64,000 nucleotides of DNA, taken from positions 372,001 through 436,000 of the forward strand of contig NZ_NOIH01000007.1 in the NCBI RefSeq assembly GCF_002245655.1, given 5' to 3'. The notes beneath the pieces are model-generated. The model searched no databases. It worked only from the letters and a program-made list of their open reading frames with translations, and was not told where the DNA came from. Origin of the DNA: Thauera propionica (GTDB lineage: Bacteria; Pseudomonadota; Gammaproteobacteria; Burkholderiales; Rhodocyclaceae). The position numbers and the translations under genes were made by a program. Each line of letters opens with the position of its first letter. The stretch's first letter is position 1. Shown in pieces: positions 45,396 to 52,791 of this stretch.

Positions 45396-46111
45396 ACGCC
45401 CCCGAGCAAACCGCCCTCGAGCGTACCGAGTGGCAACTCGCCAGCGCACAGCGCAGCCGGCTCTACGGCTGGTTCTCCGCGCTGTACGCGCTGGAGGTGT
45501 CCGAGGAGACGTTCCGCACCCACTTCGCGAACGGGCGCTTCGCCCCGTTCGCGGGCCTGGGCGAACTCGGCCTGAGCGCCGAGCTGAACCGTCTCGACAC
45601 CGCCATCGCCTCGCTGCGTGCGCTTCCTCTGCCGCGGCTCGAGCTGGCGGCGGACTACGCCCAGCTCTTCCTGCTCGACGCCAAGACCGGCGCCCTGCCC
45701 TACGCCTCGGCGTATGAGGGCGAAGGCACCGCCTCACCCCTCTACGGCGCCGCAGAAGCGCGCATGCGCGAGTTCCTTGCCGCCCACGAGCTCGCGATCG
45801 AGCCCGGTTTCCGCGAACCGGCCGATCACCTCGCCGTCCCACTCGCCTTCATGGCCGACCTTGCCAAACGCGACGCCAGCGGTGAAGACATCGCCCATGC
45901 CGCAAAGGGCCAGGCCGACTTCCTGCGCGCCACGCTGCTCGGCTGGCTACCCCGCTTCGCCGAACGCTGCCGCCAGGCACGACCGCAGTTCGACTTCTAC
46001 CCGGCGCTGGCGATGCTGCTGCTCGGCTTCGTGCGCGCTGACCTGGCGTTCCTGGACGACGTCGCTGCCAGCGCCCCCGCTCGCCTGCAATCCCGCCCCG
46101 GCTCCCCATAG
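45392..46111 (+). CDS. torD: TorA-specific chaperone TorD
   Basis: A 239-residue all-helical cytoplasmic chaperone of the TorD/DmsD/NarJ family. The signatures [47 protein letters not shown], and [14 protein letters not shown] near the second half are typical. It binds the Tat signal and apo-enzyme of TorA and assists insertion of the molybdopterin cofactor. ATGA overlap with torA shows translational coupling. The protein is slightly longer than the usual 200-residue TorD. Confidence 0.93.
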   Translation: MNAPEQTALERTEWQLASAQRSRLYGWFSALYALEVSEETFRTHFANGRFAPFAGLGELGLSAELNRLDTAIASLRALPLPRLELAADYAQLFLLDAKTGALPYASAYEGEGTASPLYGAAEARMREFLAAHELAIEPGFREPADHLAVPLAFMADLAKRDASGEDIAHAAKGQADFLRATLLGWLPRFAERCRQARPQFDFYPALAMLLLGFVRADLAFLDDVAASAPARLQSRPGSP

Positions 46112-46153
46112 CGGGTAACATGCGCTCGTTACGCACTGCGCAGGGGGAAACAC

Positions 46154-47314
46154 ATGCAAGCATTCGTCTGGGACCAGAATTTCGTCACCGGGCTTGCGCA
46201 GGTCGATGAGCAGCACCAGGAGCTGGTGAATCTCTTCAACGCGCTCAACGACTGGCTGTTCTCCACCGATGTGCGCCGCGAAGCCCTGCTCGAGGAAACC
46301 TACCGCAAGGTACTCGACTACACCGAGCACCACTTCCGCGATGAAGAGCAGGTGATGCGCGAAGCCGGGATCGACGCGCGGCATCTCGAGGCGCATCAGG
46401 CCTTGCACGCGCAATTCGTCGAACAGGTCGGCGCAATGTGGAGCCAGCGCACCACGCTGGTCGAGCACCCCGAAACCATCGTCGGTTTCCTGACCTCCTG
46501 GCTCGGCCTGCACATCCTCGGCATCGACCAGTCCATGGCGCGCCAGATCGCCCTGATCCACGCCGGCGTCTCCCCGGCCGCCGCCTTCGACCAGGAGACA
46601 GCAGCCCATGACCGCGCCACCCGGGCGCTGATCCAGTTGGTCGGCAAGCTGTATCAGGTGCTCTCGGTGCAGAACACCGAACTCGCCAAAGCCAACGCAC
46701 GGCTGGAAGAGCGGGTGCAGCAGCGCACCGCCGAACTCGGGCAGGCCAACGCCGAGCTTCGCGAGGCCAACGAACGCCTCGAGCTTTTTTCCCAGACCGA
46801 CGGCCTGCTGCAGATCGCCAACCGCGGCTACTTCGACAAGCGCCTGGTGGAAGCCTGCAGCGACGCCTTCCGCTCCCGCTCGCCGCTGGGCCTGCTGATG
46901 ATCGACGTGGATTTCTTCAAGCGCTACAACGACCACTACGGCCATCAGGCCGGTGACGCCTGCCTCAAGCTTGTCGCCGCGACCGTCAGCGGCGCCATGC
47001 TCCGCGGCACCGACCTGCTCGCCCGCTACGGTGGCGAAGAACTGGTCGTGATCCTTCCCGACACCGACCGGGAGGGTACGCAGCAAGTCGCCGACCGCAT
47101 CCTGGACGCCGTGACCGCGCTCGCACTGCCGCACGCGCGCTCCGACGTCGCCGCACACGTTACCGTCAGCATCGGCGGCACCAGCCGCATCCCATCGGAT
47201 CGGGCCTCGGGCGATGCCCTGCTGAAAGAGGCCGACACCGCCCTCTACCGGGCGAAGGCGGCGGGCCGCAACCGGGTGGTGATGGCCGCTGCGGAGGCGG
47301 TCGGTGCAGAATAG
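46154..47314 (+). CDS. Hemerythrin-GGDEF protein (O2/redox-sensing diguanylate cyclase candidate)
   Basis: A 386-residue cytoplasmic protein. The N-terminal bacteriohemerythrin domain has a full di-iron ligand set by motif (H21, H60, E64, H81, H85, H120, D125). A coiled coil (about 172-212) leads to a diguanylate cyclase domain with GGEEL at 293-297 and an inhibitory RxxD site at 284-287. GGEE(F/L) variants are normally active. Hemerythrin-linked cyclases of this type change activity with O2 or redox state. It begins 42 bases after torD, in the same direction, which suggests a link between anaerobic respiration and c-di-GMP output; cotranscription is likely but not shown. Confidence 0.93.
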   Translation: MQAFVWDQNFVTGLAQVDEQHQELVNLFNALNDWLFSTDVRREALLEETYRKVLDYTEHHFRDEEQVMREAGIDARHLEAHQALHAQFVEQVGAMWSQRTTLVEHPETIVGFLTSWLGLHILGIDQSMARQIALIHAGVSPAAAFDQETAAHDRATRALIQLVGKLYQVLSVQNTELAKANARLEERVQQRTAELGQANAELREANERLELFSQTDGLLQIANRGYFDKRLVEACSDAFRSRSPLGLLMIDVDFFKRYNDHYGHQAGDACLKLVAATVSGAMLRGTDLLARYGGEELVVILPDTDREGTQQVADRILDAVTALALPHARSDVAAHVTVSIGGTSRIPSDRASGDALLKEADTALYRAKAAGRNRVVMAAAEAVGAE

Positions 47315-47353
47315 CCTCGATCCTACCCCAACCGACCACGGCTCCTTTTTCTC

Positions 47354-47932
47354 ATGACCACGCCCTTCCTCCCCGTCGCCCTCGAACACGCCAGCCGCCT
47401 CATTAACCACGGCCCCACGGTGCTCGTCACCAGCGCCCATGGCGGGCGGCGCAACATCATGGCGGCGGCGTGGTCGATGCCGGTGGAGTTCACGCCGCCG
47501 CGCATCGCCATCGTGATCGACAAGCACACCTTCTCCCGCGAGCTGATCGCGGCCAGTGGCAGCATCGGGGTGTGCATTCCGGGCGCGGCACTGGCCGACC
47601 TGACGTTTGCAGTGGGCAGTTGCAGCGGCCGAGAGGGCGACAAGTTCGCGCGCTTCGGCATCAACGCCGTGAGCGGGCCGGTGCTCGGCGTGCCGCTGCT
47701 CGAGGCGGGCTGCGCGGCGTGGATGGAATGCCGCCTGATTCCCGAGCGCCATACCGAGGACGCCTATGACACCTGCTTTGCCGAAGTGGTCGCCGCCGCG
47801 GCGAACCCGGCGGTGTTCACCGACGGCAAGTGGAACCTGCACGCCGATAACGCGGCGCTGCACACCCTGCACCACCTCGGTGCCGGCAATTTCGTCTGCG
47901 CGGGCACGGTCATCCAGGCCAGGCCCTTGTAG
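47354..47932 (+). CDS. Flavin reductase family protein
   Basis: A 192-residue FMN-binding split-barrel protein of the flavin reductase/DIM6-NTAB family. Motifs are GPTVLVTSAHGGRRNIMAAAW, EFTPPRIAIVIDKHTFSREL and ASGSIGVCIPGAALADL. It may reduce FMN for a partner oxygenase or bind flavin only; no oxygenase gene is nearby. It lies 39 bases after the hemerythrin protein gene, with no strong ribosome site. Confidence 0.85.
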   Translation: MTTPFLPVALEHASRLINHGPTVLVTSAHGGRRNIMAAAWSMPVEFTPPRIAIVIDKHTFSRELIAASGSIGVCIPGAALADLTFAVGSCSGREGDKFARFGINAVSGPVLGVPLLEAGCAAWMECRLIPERHTEDAYDTCFAEVVAAAANPAVFTDGKWNLHADNAALHTLHHLGAGNFVCAGTVIQARPL

Positions 47933-48004
47933 GCGAGGCGCCGCGCGCCGCACCCCGAGCCCAGGCGCCCTTCCGCCTTCGCGCCCGCAGCGTACCGAAG
48001 CAGC

Positions 48005-49186
48005 TCAGGCTTCCGCCATGTCGGCCACCGGGTGCCCGATCCTGCTCCGGACCAGCTCGGCGAGCACGGCCAGCCCCCGCTCGATTCCCGCCTCATCCGC
48101 ATGGCTGAAGTTGAGCCGCATGGTGCCGTGGGCCGGCACGTCGCCAGCGAAGAAGAGCTCGCCCGGCATGAAAGCCACGCCGCGCTCGATCGCCTCGGGC
48201 AGCAGTGCGCGGGTATCGATCGGGGCCAGCAGGTCGAGCCAGAAGAACAGTCCGCCGGGGGGTGTCTGCCAGCGCGCGAGATCGCCGAAGTGGCGTTGCA
48301 GCGCGGCGGCAAAGAAGTCGCGCTTGCGGCGATAGGCGTCCACCACCCGCCGCATGCGCTCGGCGCGGTCCGGCGAGCGCAATTGCGCCAGCACGACATG
48401 CTGGCTGACGCGGTTGCTGTGCAGGTCGGCCGCCTGCTTCAGGCGCACGAGCAGCGGCATCAGGTCGGGCGAGGCCACCAGATAGCCCAGGCGCAGGCCG
48501 GGCGCGAGCGTCTTGGAGAAGGAGCCCTGATAGATCCAGGGCGCGTGTTCGAGCCGCGCGCACACCGGCGTGCGTTCGCAGGCGTCGTAGGCCAGGTCGC
48601 GATACGGGTCGTCCTCGAACAGCGGCACGCCCAGGAGCTCGCAGGCGCGGGCCAGTGCGTCGCGCTCGGCGGCGTCGTAGCAGTGCCCGGTGGGGTTCTG
48701 GAAGCTCGGGATCGCATAGGCCAGCGCGGGCGGCGCCTCGGCGTCGAGCCCGGCCAATGCCTGTCGCGGACGCAGCGGTGCGAGGCGTGCGCCGAAGAAT
48801 CGGAATACCTGCAACGCGGCGAGATAGGTCGGCTCTTCCACCGCGACCGTCGTGCCCGGGTCGATGAAGAGCTTCGCCACCAGATCGATGCCCTGCTGTG
48901 AGCCGGACAGCACCAGCACCTGTTCGGCGGTGCAGCGCAGACCGATGGCGTTGAGCTCGGCCGCGATCTGCGCGCGAAGTGCGGGCTCGCCCTCGCTGGG
49001 GCCGTACTGCAGCGCCTCGCGCGGCAGGTCCATGCCCGACAGGTCGGGAAAGCTGTCCGCCGACGGCAGTCCGCCCGCGAACGAGATCATGCCGGGACGA
49101 TCGATGACCGCGAGGATCTCGCGGATCGCGGAAGGCTGGAGGCGTTCCACGCGCTCGGAGAGCTTGGGCTGTTGTCGGCTGTTCAT
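48005..49186 (-). CDS. PLP-dependent aminotransferase (class I/II, LysN/AruH-like)
   Basis: A 393-residue fold-type I aminotransferase. The Schiff-base lysine is K225 in GSFSKTLAPGLRLGYL, with YGPSEGEPALR, VLSGSQQGIDLV and SFQNPTGHCY as further signatures. It resembles 2-aminoadipate aminotransferase (LysN) and related broad-specificity enzymes; the substrate is not identified. It is divergent from a MarR-type gene, and its promoter is overlapped by nested palindromes that are likely the MarR operator. Confidence 0.9.
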   Translation of the reverse strand: MNSRQQPKLSERVERLQPSAIREILAVIDRPGMISFAGGLPSADSFPDLSGMDLPREALQYGPSEGEPALRAQIAAELNAIGLRCTAEQVLVLSGSQQGIDLVAKLFIDPGTTVAVEEPTYLAALQVFRFFGARLAPLRPRQALAGLDAEAPPALAYAIPSFQNPTGHCYDAAERDALARACELLGVPLFEDDPYRDLAYDACERTPVCARLEHAPWIYQGSFSKTLAPGLRLGYLVASPDLMPLLVRLKQAADLHSNRVSQHVVLAQLRSPDRAERMRRVVDAYRRKRDFFAAALQRHFGDLARWQTPPGGLFFWLDLLAPIDTRALLPEAIERGVAFMPGELFFAGDVPAHGTMRLNFSHADEAGIERGLAVLAELVRSRIGHPVADMAEA

Positions 49187-49202
49187 GGTTAAGCGTCAAT
49201 GT

Positions 49203-49248
49203 TGTTGACCTTTTTGCAAGATAGGCGGACCGACCTATCATGTCAACA
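49203..49248. promoter_or_regulatory. Nested palindromes between aminotransferase and MarR genes (probable operator)
   Basis: The inner repeat GATAGG (49220-49225) and CCTATC (49234-49239) is flanked by an outer pair TGTTGAC (49203-49209) and GTCAACA (49242-49248). The outer right arm ends at the first base of the MarR ATG. The inner palindrome falls between the -35 and -10 of the aminotransferase promoter. MarR proteins bind palindromes of this size, so this is the probable operator. Confidence 0.65.
49218..49246 (-). promoter_or_regulatory. Sigma-70 promoter of the aminotransferase gene
   Basis: On the minus strand -35 TTGACA (plus-strand 49241-49246) and -10 TATCTT (49218-49223) are 17 bases apart. 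The start codon follows about 30 bases downstream. Confidence 0.75.
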
Positions 49249-49709
49249 TGCTTGACCAATCTACGCCTGACTCATTCATGCCAGACACATTCGACGACAA
49301 GGATCCGCGCCGCGCGATCGAGCGTTTCTACTTCGCCTACCGCGCCTTCACCGCAGGCCCCGACCGCCTGCTGGAAGCGCGTGGCCTCGGGCGGGTCCAC
49401 CACCGCATCCTCTACTTCATCGGCCGCAATCCGGGGATTTCGGTCGGCGCCCTGATCGACGCCTTGGGCGTGAGCAAGCAGGCGCTCAACGCACCGCTGC
49501 GCGAACTGATCGAGCGCGACCTGATCCGCGCCGAGACCTCGCCCGAGGACCGCCGCGTGCGGCAACTGTCGCTCAGCGCACACGGCCAGGCGCTCGAAGC
49601 GCAGCTCACCAAGATCCAGACCGACCTCCTCGGCCGCGCCTTTGCCGATTGCGGCGGCGACGCGACCGATGGCTGGCACGCGGTAATGCAGCGGCTCGCC
49701 GCCAGCTGA
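49248..49709 (+). CDS. MarR family transcriptional regulator
   Basis: A 153-residue winged-helix regulator. The DNA-binding core reads ISVGALIDALGVSKQALNAPLRELIERDLI, then the wing SPEDRRVRQLSLSAHG. The N-terminal helix region FYFAYRAFTAGPDRLLEARGL is typical. It likely represses the divergent aminotransferase gene and perhaps itself. The ATG at 49248 overlaps the operator palindrome and has no Shine-Dalgarno; MPDTFDDKDPRRAIE, 10 codons later, is an alternative start. Confidence 0.88.
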   Translation: MLDQSTPDSFMPDTFDDKDPRRAIERFYFAYRAFTAGPDRLLEARGLGRVHHRILYFIGRNPGISVGALIDALGVSKQALNAPLRELIERDLIRAETSPEDRRVRQLSLSAHGQALEAQLTKIQTDLLGRAFADCGGDATDGWHAVMQRLAAS

Positions 49710-49725
49710 ACGAAGCGCGTCCGCC

Positions 49726-51522
49726 CTAGCCGGCTGCCATCATCAGCACCGGCGCACGCTCGCCGCTGGCCACCTTGATGCCGCTGCCCGATTGCTTGGC
49801 CGCCTTCTTGGCCGCCGCAGCAGCCGAGGCGACCTCCTCCGGCCCCAGGAAGCGGCCGTCGCTGACCTGCACCACCCCCGCGGCGATGGTGGTGAGCGGG
49901 AAGAGGGCCTTGAAGCCGCGCCGGTCCTCGCTCTCGAAACCATTGCGGGCCAGTTCGCTCTCGTCGAACAGCTCGCGCGCGCGGCGGTTGAAGCTGTGCA
50001 CGATGCGCTCGCAGCGCAGGTGCCAGTCCTCGCTCTGGAACAGCACCACGAAATCGTCGCCGCCGACATGGCCGACGAAGTCCTGCGACGGGTCGACATT
50101 CGCGACGATGAGCTGCGCGGCGAGCTTGATCATCTCGTCGCCACGCCAGTAGCCGTAGAGATCGTTGTAGGGCTTGAAGTTGTTGAGGTCGAAGTAGGCG
50201 GCGGCGAAGCCGACACCGGCATCCAGCAGCCGGCGAATGTGCTCGGTGATGGGGATGTTGCCCGGCAGGAAGGTGAGCGGATTGGCGTGGCGCGCAGCCT
50301 CGATGCGTCGCTCGGTGACGGCGCGCACCAGGCTTTCGCCGGTGGCGAGGCCAGCGTAGCGGCCGTCCTCGGTGAGGATGAAGCCTTCGTAAAGGTAGCG
50401 CTGGTCGTCGCCCGTCAGCACCGCGATGAGCGAGTCGATTGGCGCGCTGGCCTCGACGCGCAGCGGGGTGGGATTCATGAACAGTGTGCAGGGACGGCGA
50501 CCATAGATCTCGCGCGAGTAGCGCTGGGCGAACTTGTCGACGAAGTTGCGCCGGTTCACCAGGCCGACCGGGTAGTGCCTGTCGACCACCGCCACCGCCT
50601 GCAGCGCCGGATGATCGGTGAAGAGCTGCATCAGGTCTTCGTTGCAGGCGCTCGCCGCGATGGTCGGCGCCGGCACTTTGAGGCGACCGACCGTCTCGGC
50701 CATGTCCGGGCGCGGCGCCGAATTGGGCAGCACGGCGATCTTGGACGACCTGAGCACCGCGCGCGCCGCCTCGCCGAAGTCCGCTTCCGGGCGGGCCGCC
50801 GGCCGTCCGAACAGATAACCCTGGCCGAAATGGCAGCCAAGGTCGCGCAGCACCGCCAGTTCTTCCGCCTCCTCCACCCCCTCGGCCACCAGCGGGGTAC
50901 CAAAGGCCGCACACAGGTTGAGGATGGCGCGCACGACTTCGACGTTGCGGCTGTCGCGGTGGATGCCGCGCACGAAGAACTTGTCGAGCTTCACCATCTG
51001 CGGCTTGAGCTGTGCCCACAGGCGCAGGCTCGAGCGACCGTCGCCGAAGTCGTCCAGCGCCAGCCCGACGCCCTGCCCGGCGAGGTTGGCAAAGGCCGTC
51101 TGCAGGGCGGCGGTGTCCTCCACGCGCTCGTGTTCGGTCAGTTCGAGGATCAGGCGCGCCGGCGACAGGCCGGCATCCACCGCGCAACGCAGCAACTCGC
51201 CGCCGCCTTCACGGCCGAACGCGGCGATGAGCGGTGCACTGAGGTTGAGGAACAGCTTGCCCGGAAGCTGCAGCGCGGCAAATTCGCGGATCGCACCCTT
51301 GCATGCGGCGATCTCGAGTTCGCAGGCCAGCCCGCAGTGCTTGGCGACGCGCAGCAGGTCGTCCGGTCGTTCGAGCGGAGTGCCCGCCGGCCCCCGCATC
51401 AGCGCCTCGTAGCCCAGCACGGTCGAGCGCGCGATATCGACGATGGGCTGAAAGACGAAGTGCAGCTTTTGCCGTTCAAGCAGTTTCCGCAAGGTTACGG
51501 CGAGTCCCGCGTTGTGCAGCAT
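49726..51522 (-). CDS. EAL-CBS-GGDEF cyclic-di-GMP signalling protein
   Basis: A 598-residue soluble protein in the order EAL (about 10-245, motif E39-A-L, DDFG at 157-160), CBS pair (about 285-405) and GGDEF-type domain (about 415-565) with GGDDF at 487-491. The EAL domain keeps the main catalytic residues. The GGDDF variant may still be active or may only bind GTP. CBS domains suggest control by adenine nucleotides. The unusual EAL-first order recurs in a widespread proteobacterial family. It converges on the MarR gene (16-base gap) and diverges from the patatin operon. Confidence 0.92.
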   Translation of the reverse strand: MLHNAGLAVTLRKLLERQKLHFVFQPIVDIARSTVLGYEALMRGPAGTPLERPDDLLRVAKHCGLACELEIAACKGAIREFAALQLPGKLFLNLSAPLIAAFGREGGGELLRCAVDAGLSPARLILELTEHERVEDTAALQTAFANLAGQGVGLALDDFGDGRSSLRLWAQLKPQMVKLDKFFVRGIHRDSRNVEVVRAILNLCAAFGTPLVAEGVEEAEELAVLRDLGCHFGQGYLFGRPAARPEADFGEAARAVLRSSKIAVLPNSAPRPDMAETVGRLKVPAPTIAASACNEDLMQLFTDHPALQAVAVVDRHYPVGLVNRRNFVDKFAQRYSREIYGRRPCTLFMNPTPLRVEASAPIDSLIAVLTGDDQRYLYEGFILTEDGRYAGLATGESLVRAVTERRIEAARHANPLTFLPGNIPITEHIRRLLDAGVGFAAAYFDLNNFKPYNDLYGYWRGDEMIKLAAQLIVANVDPSQDFVGHVGGDDFVVLFQSEDWHLRCERIVHSFNRRARELFDESELARNGFESEDRRGFKALFPLTTIAAGVVQVSDGRFLGPEEVASAAAAAKKAAKQSGSGIKVASGERAPVLMMAAG

Positions 51523-51589
51523 GACGTTTCCGGTCTGATGGCGACTGGCGAGTGTGGCGCGGTCAGATTAAGTTTCGATGACCATCTCC

Positions 51590-51649
51590 GGCGCCGAAGC
51601 GCCTCCTGCATCGGCACCGTGAAGCCCTTCACGCCGGCTTTGCTCCGGC
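51590..51649. repeat. Cluster of three stem-loops upstream of the patatin operon
   Basis: Three short inverted repeats lie in a row: GGCGC with GCGCC round CGAA (51590-51603), CGTGAAG with CTTCACG round CC (51618-51633), and GCCGG with CCGGC (51633-51649). They fill the intergenic region between the divergent EAL and patatin genes, where no terminator is needed. The nearby TGTAGGAGACAAGC (minus strand) resembles the start of REP-type intergenic repeats. The set may be a REP-like element or leader RNA structure. Confidence 0.55.
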
Positions 51650-51734
51650 ACGGCTTGTCTCCTACAAATGAAGGAGGGAGCGGGACCGATGCAGCGCCTC
51701 GCTTCATCAACAAGCACGAACACGGGAGGGGGCG

Positions 51735-52745
51735 ATGACGATTCAGATCGGCGGTCAATCAAAACGGATCGGGCTGGCGCTGTCTGGCGGGGGCTTTAGG
51801 GCAGCGGCGTTTCACCTCGGCGTGTTCCGCAAGCTGCAGGAAGCGGGTCTGCTGTGGAAGATCGACCTGTTGAGTTGCGTCAGCGGCGGCAGCATCGCCG
51901 GCGCCTTCCTCGCCAGCCACTGGGGCGAGGACGATGCGCTGGACAAGCTCGAGCGTTATCTCGCAAGCACGTCGATCGCGGTGTCCTCGGTGATCGGCGG
52001 CGTGCTCGATCCCTTCCACAGCCGCCTCGACAAGCTGGCCGCCAGCTACGAGCGCGACCTGTATGGCAAGCGTTCGCTAGGCTCGCTCAAGGACGGCCCG
52101 CGGCTCTACATCAACGCCACCAACCTCGCCACCGGCAACATGTTCTTCTTCGTCACCGGCGGCAACCTGCCGGCGGAGATGGGCGAGTGGCAACTGGGCG
52201 CCTCGGCCGCGCACGACTTCCGGCTGAGCCGGGCGGTGGCGGCCTCGTCGGCCTTCCCGCCGGTGTTCCCGCCGCTGCGGGTCGACCAGAGCGAATACCC
52301 CGCGGCCGGCGTCGACTACGTGACACTGTCCGACGGCGGCGTGTATGACAACCTCGGCGTCAATCCGCTGCTGCGCAAGCGCAATGCGCTGGACTACGTA
52401 ATCGTCAGCGATGCGGGCAAGCCCTTCCGCATCGACGAGCGACCGACCGAGGCCGGTTCCGCCGTGCTGGTCGCCGCGCTGGACATCATGATGGAACAGG
52501 TGCGCGGCCTGCAGTTCAAGCGCCTGGAGCTGAACGCGGCCAAGGCGGGCGGCGCGAAGCCGGCATGGTTCTCGATCGACAGCGAGGAAGGCCAGGCGCA
52601 GGCGGGCGACGCGGTGTTCGCCTCCTCGATCAGCACCAACCTGAAGAAGCTTGCCCGCGCCGAGATCGACGTGCTCACCCGCCACGCGGGCGCGCTGATC
52701 ACACATCGGCTGAACACCTACATGCCCGAACTACTGGGCGGCTGA
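51735..52745 (+). CDS. Patatin-like phospholipase (first gene of patatin-CHAT-MBL operon)
   Basis: A 336-residue patatin-like acyl hydrolase without signal peptide or membrane helix. The oxyanion loop GGGFRAAAFH is at 18-27; the nucleophile elbow reads CVSGGS with S50; the catalytic aspartate is in the DGG motif (D200, LSDGGVYDNLG). Patatins cleave phospholipid acyl chains, and several act as membrane-attacking effectors in phage defence (for example CapV of CBASS). The elbow has Cys in place of the usual first Gly of GxSxG. GGGAGGGGG precedes the ATG. The next gene starts 46 bases after the stop. Defence use is an inference from its partners. Confidence 0.9.
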   Translation: MTIQIGGQSKRIGLALSGGGFRAAAFHLGVFRKLQEAGLLWKIDLLSCVSGGSIAGAFLASHWGEDDALDKLERYLASTSIAVSSVIGGVLDPFHSRLDKLAASYERDLYGKRSLGSLKDGPRLYINATNLATGNMFFFVTGGNLPAEMGEWQLGASAAHDFRLSRAVAASSAFPPVFPPLRVDQSEYPAAGVDYVTLSDGGVYDNLGVNPLLRKRNALDYVIVSDAGKPFRIDERPTEAGSAVLVAALDIMMEQVRGLQFKRLELNAAKAGGAKPAWFSIDSEEGQAQAGDAVFASSISTNLKKLARAEIDVLTRHAGALITHRLNTYMPELLGG

Positions 52746-52791
52746 GGGCGCAGGCACGCGCCCACCGACGGTGCCTGCAGGAGAGACTGCG

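Noticed and set aside
42801-45842. Open frame of about 1000 codons on the minus strand opposite torA and torD
   Set aside because: It is antisense to clearly functional genes, Arg/Ala/His-rich without domains, and a normal result of high GC at third codon positions.
45947-47953. Open frame of 668 codons opposite the hemerythrin-GGDEF gene
   Set aside because: Antisense to a protein with complete catalytic motifs; composition is that of a GC shadow.
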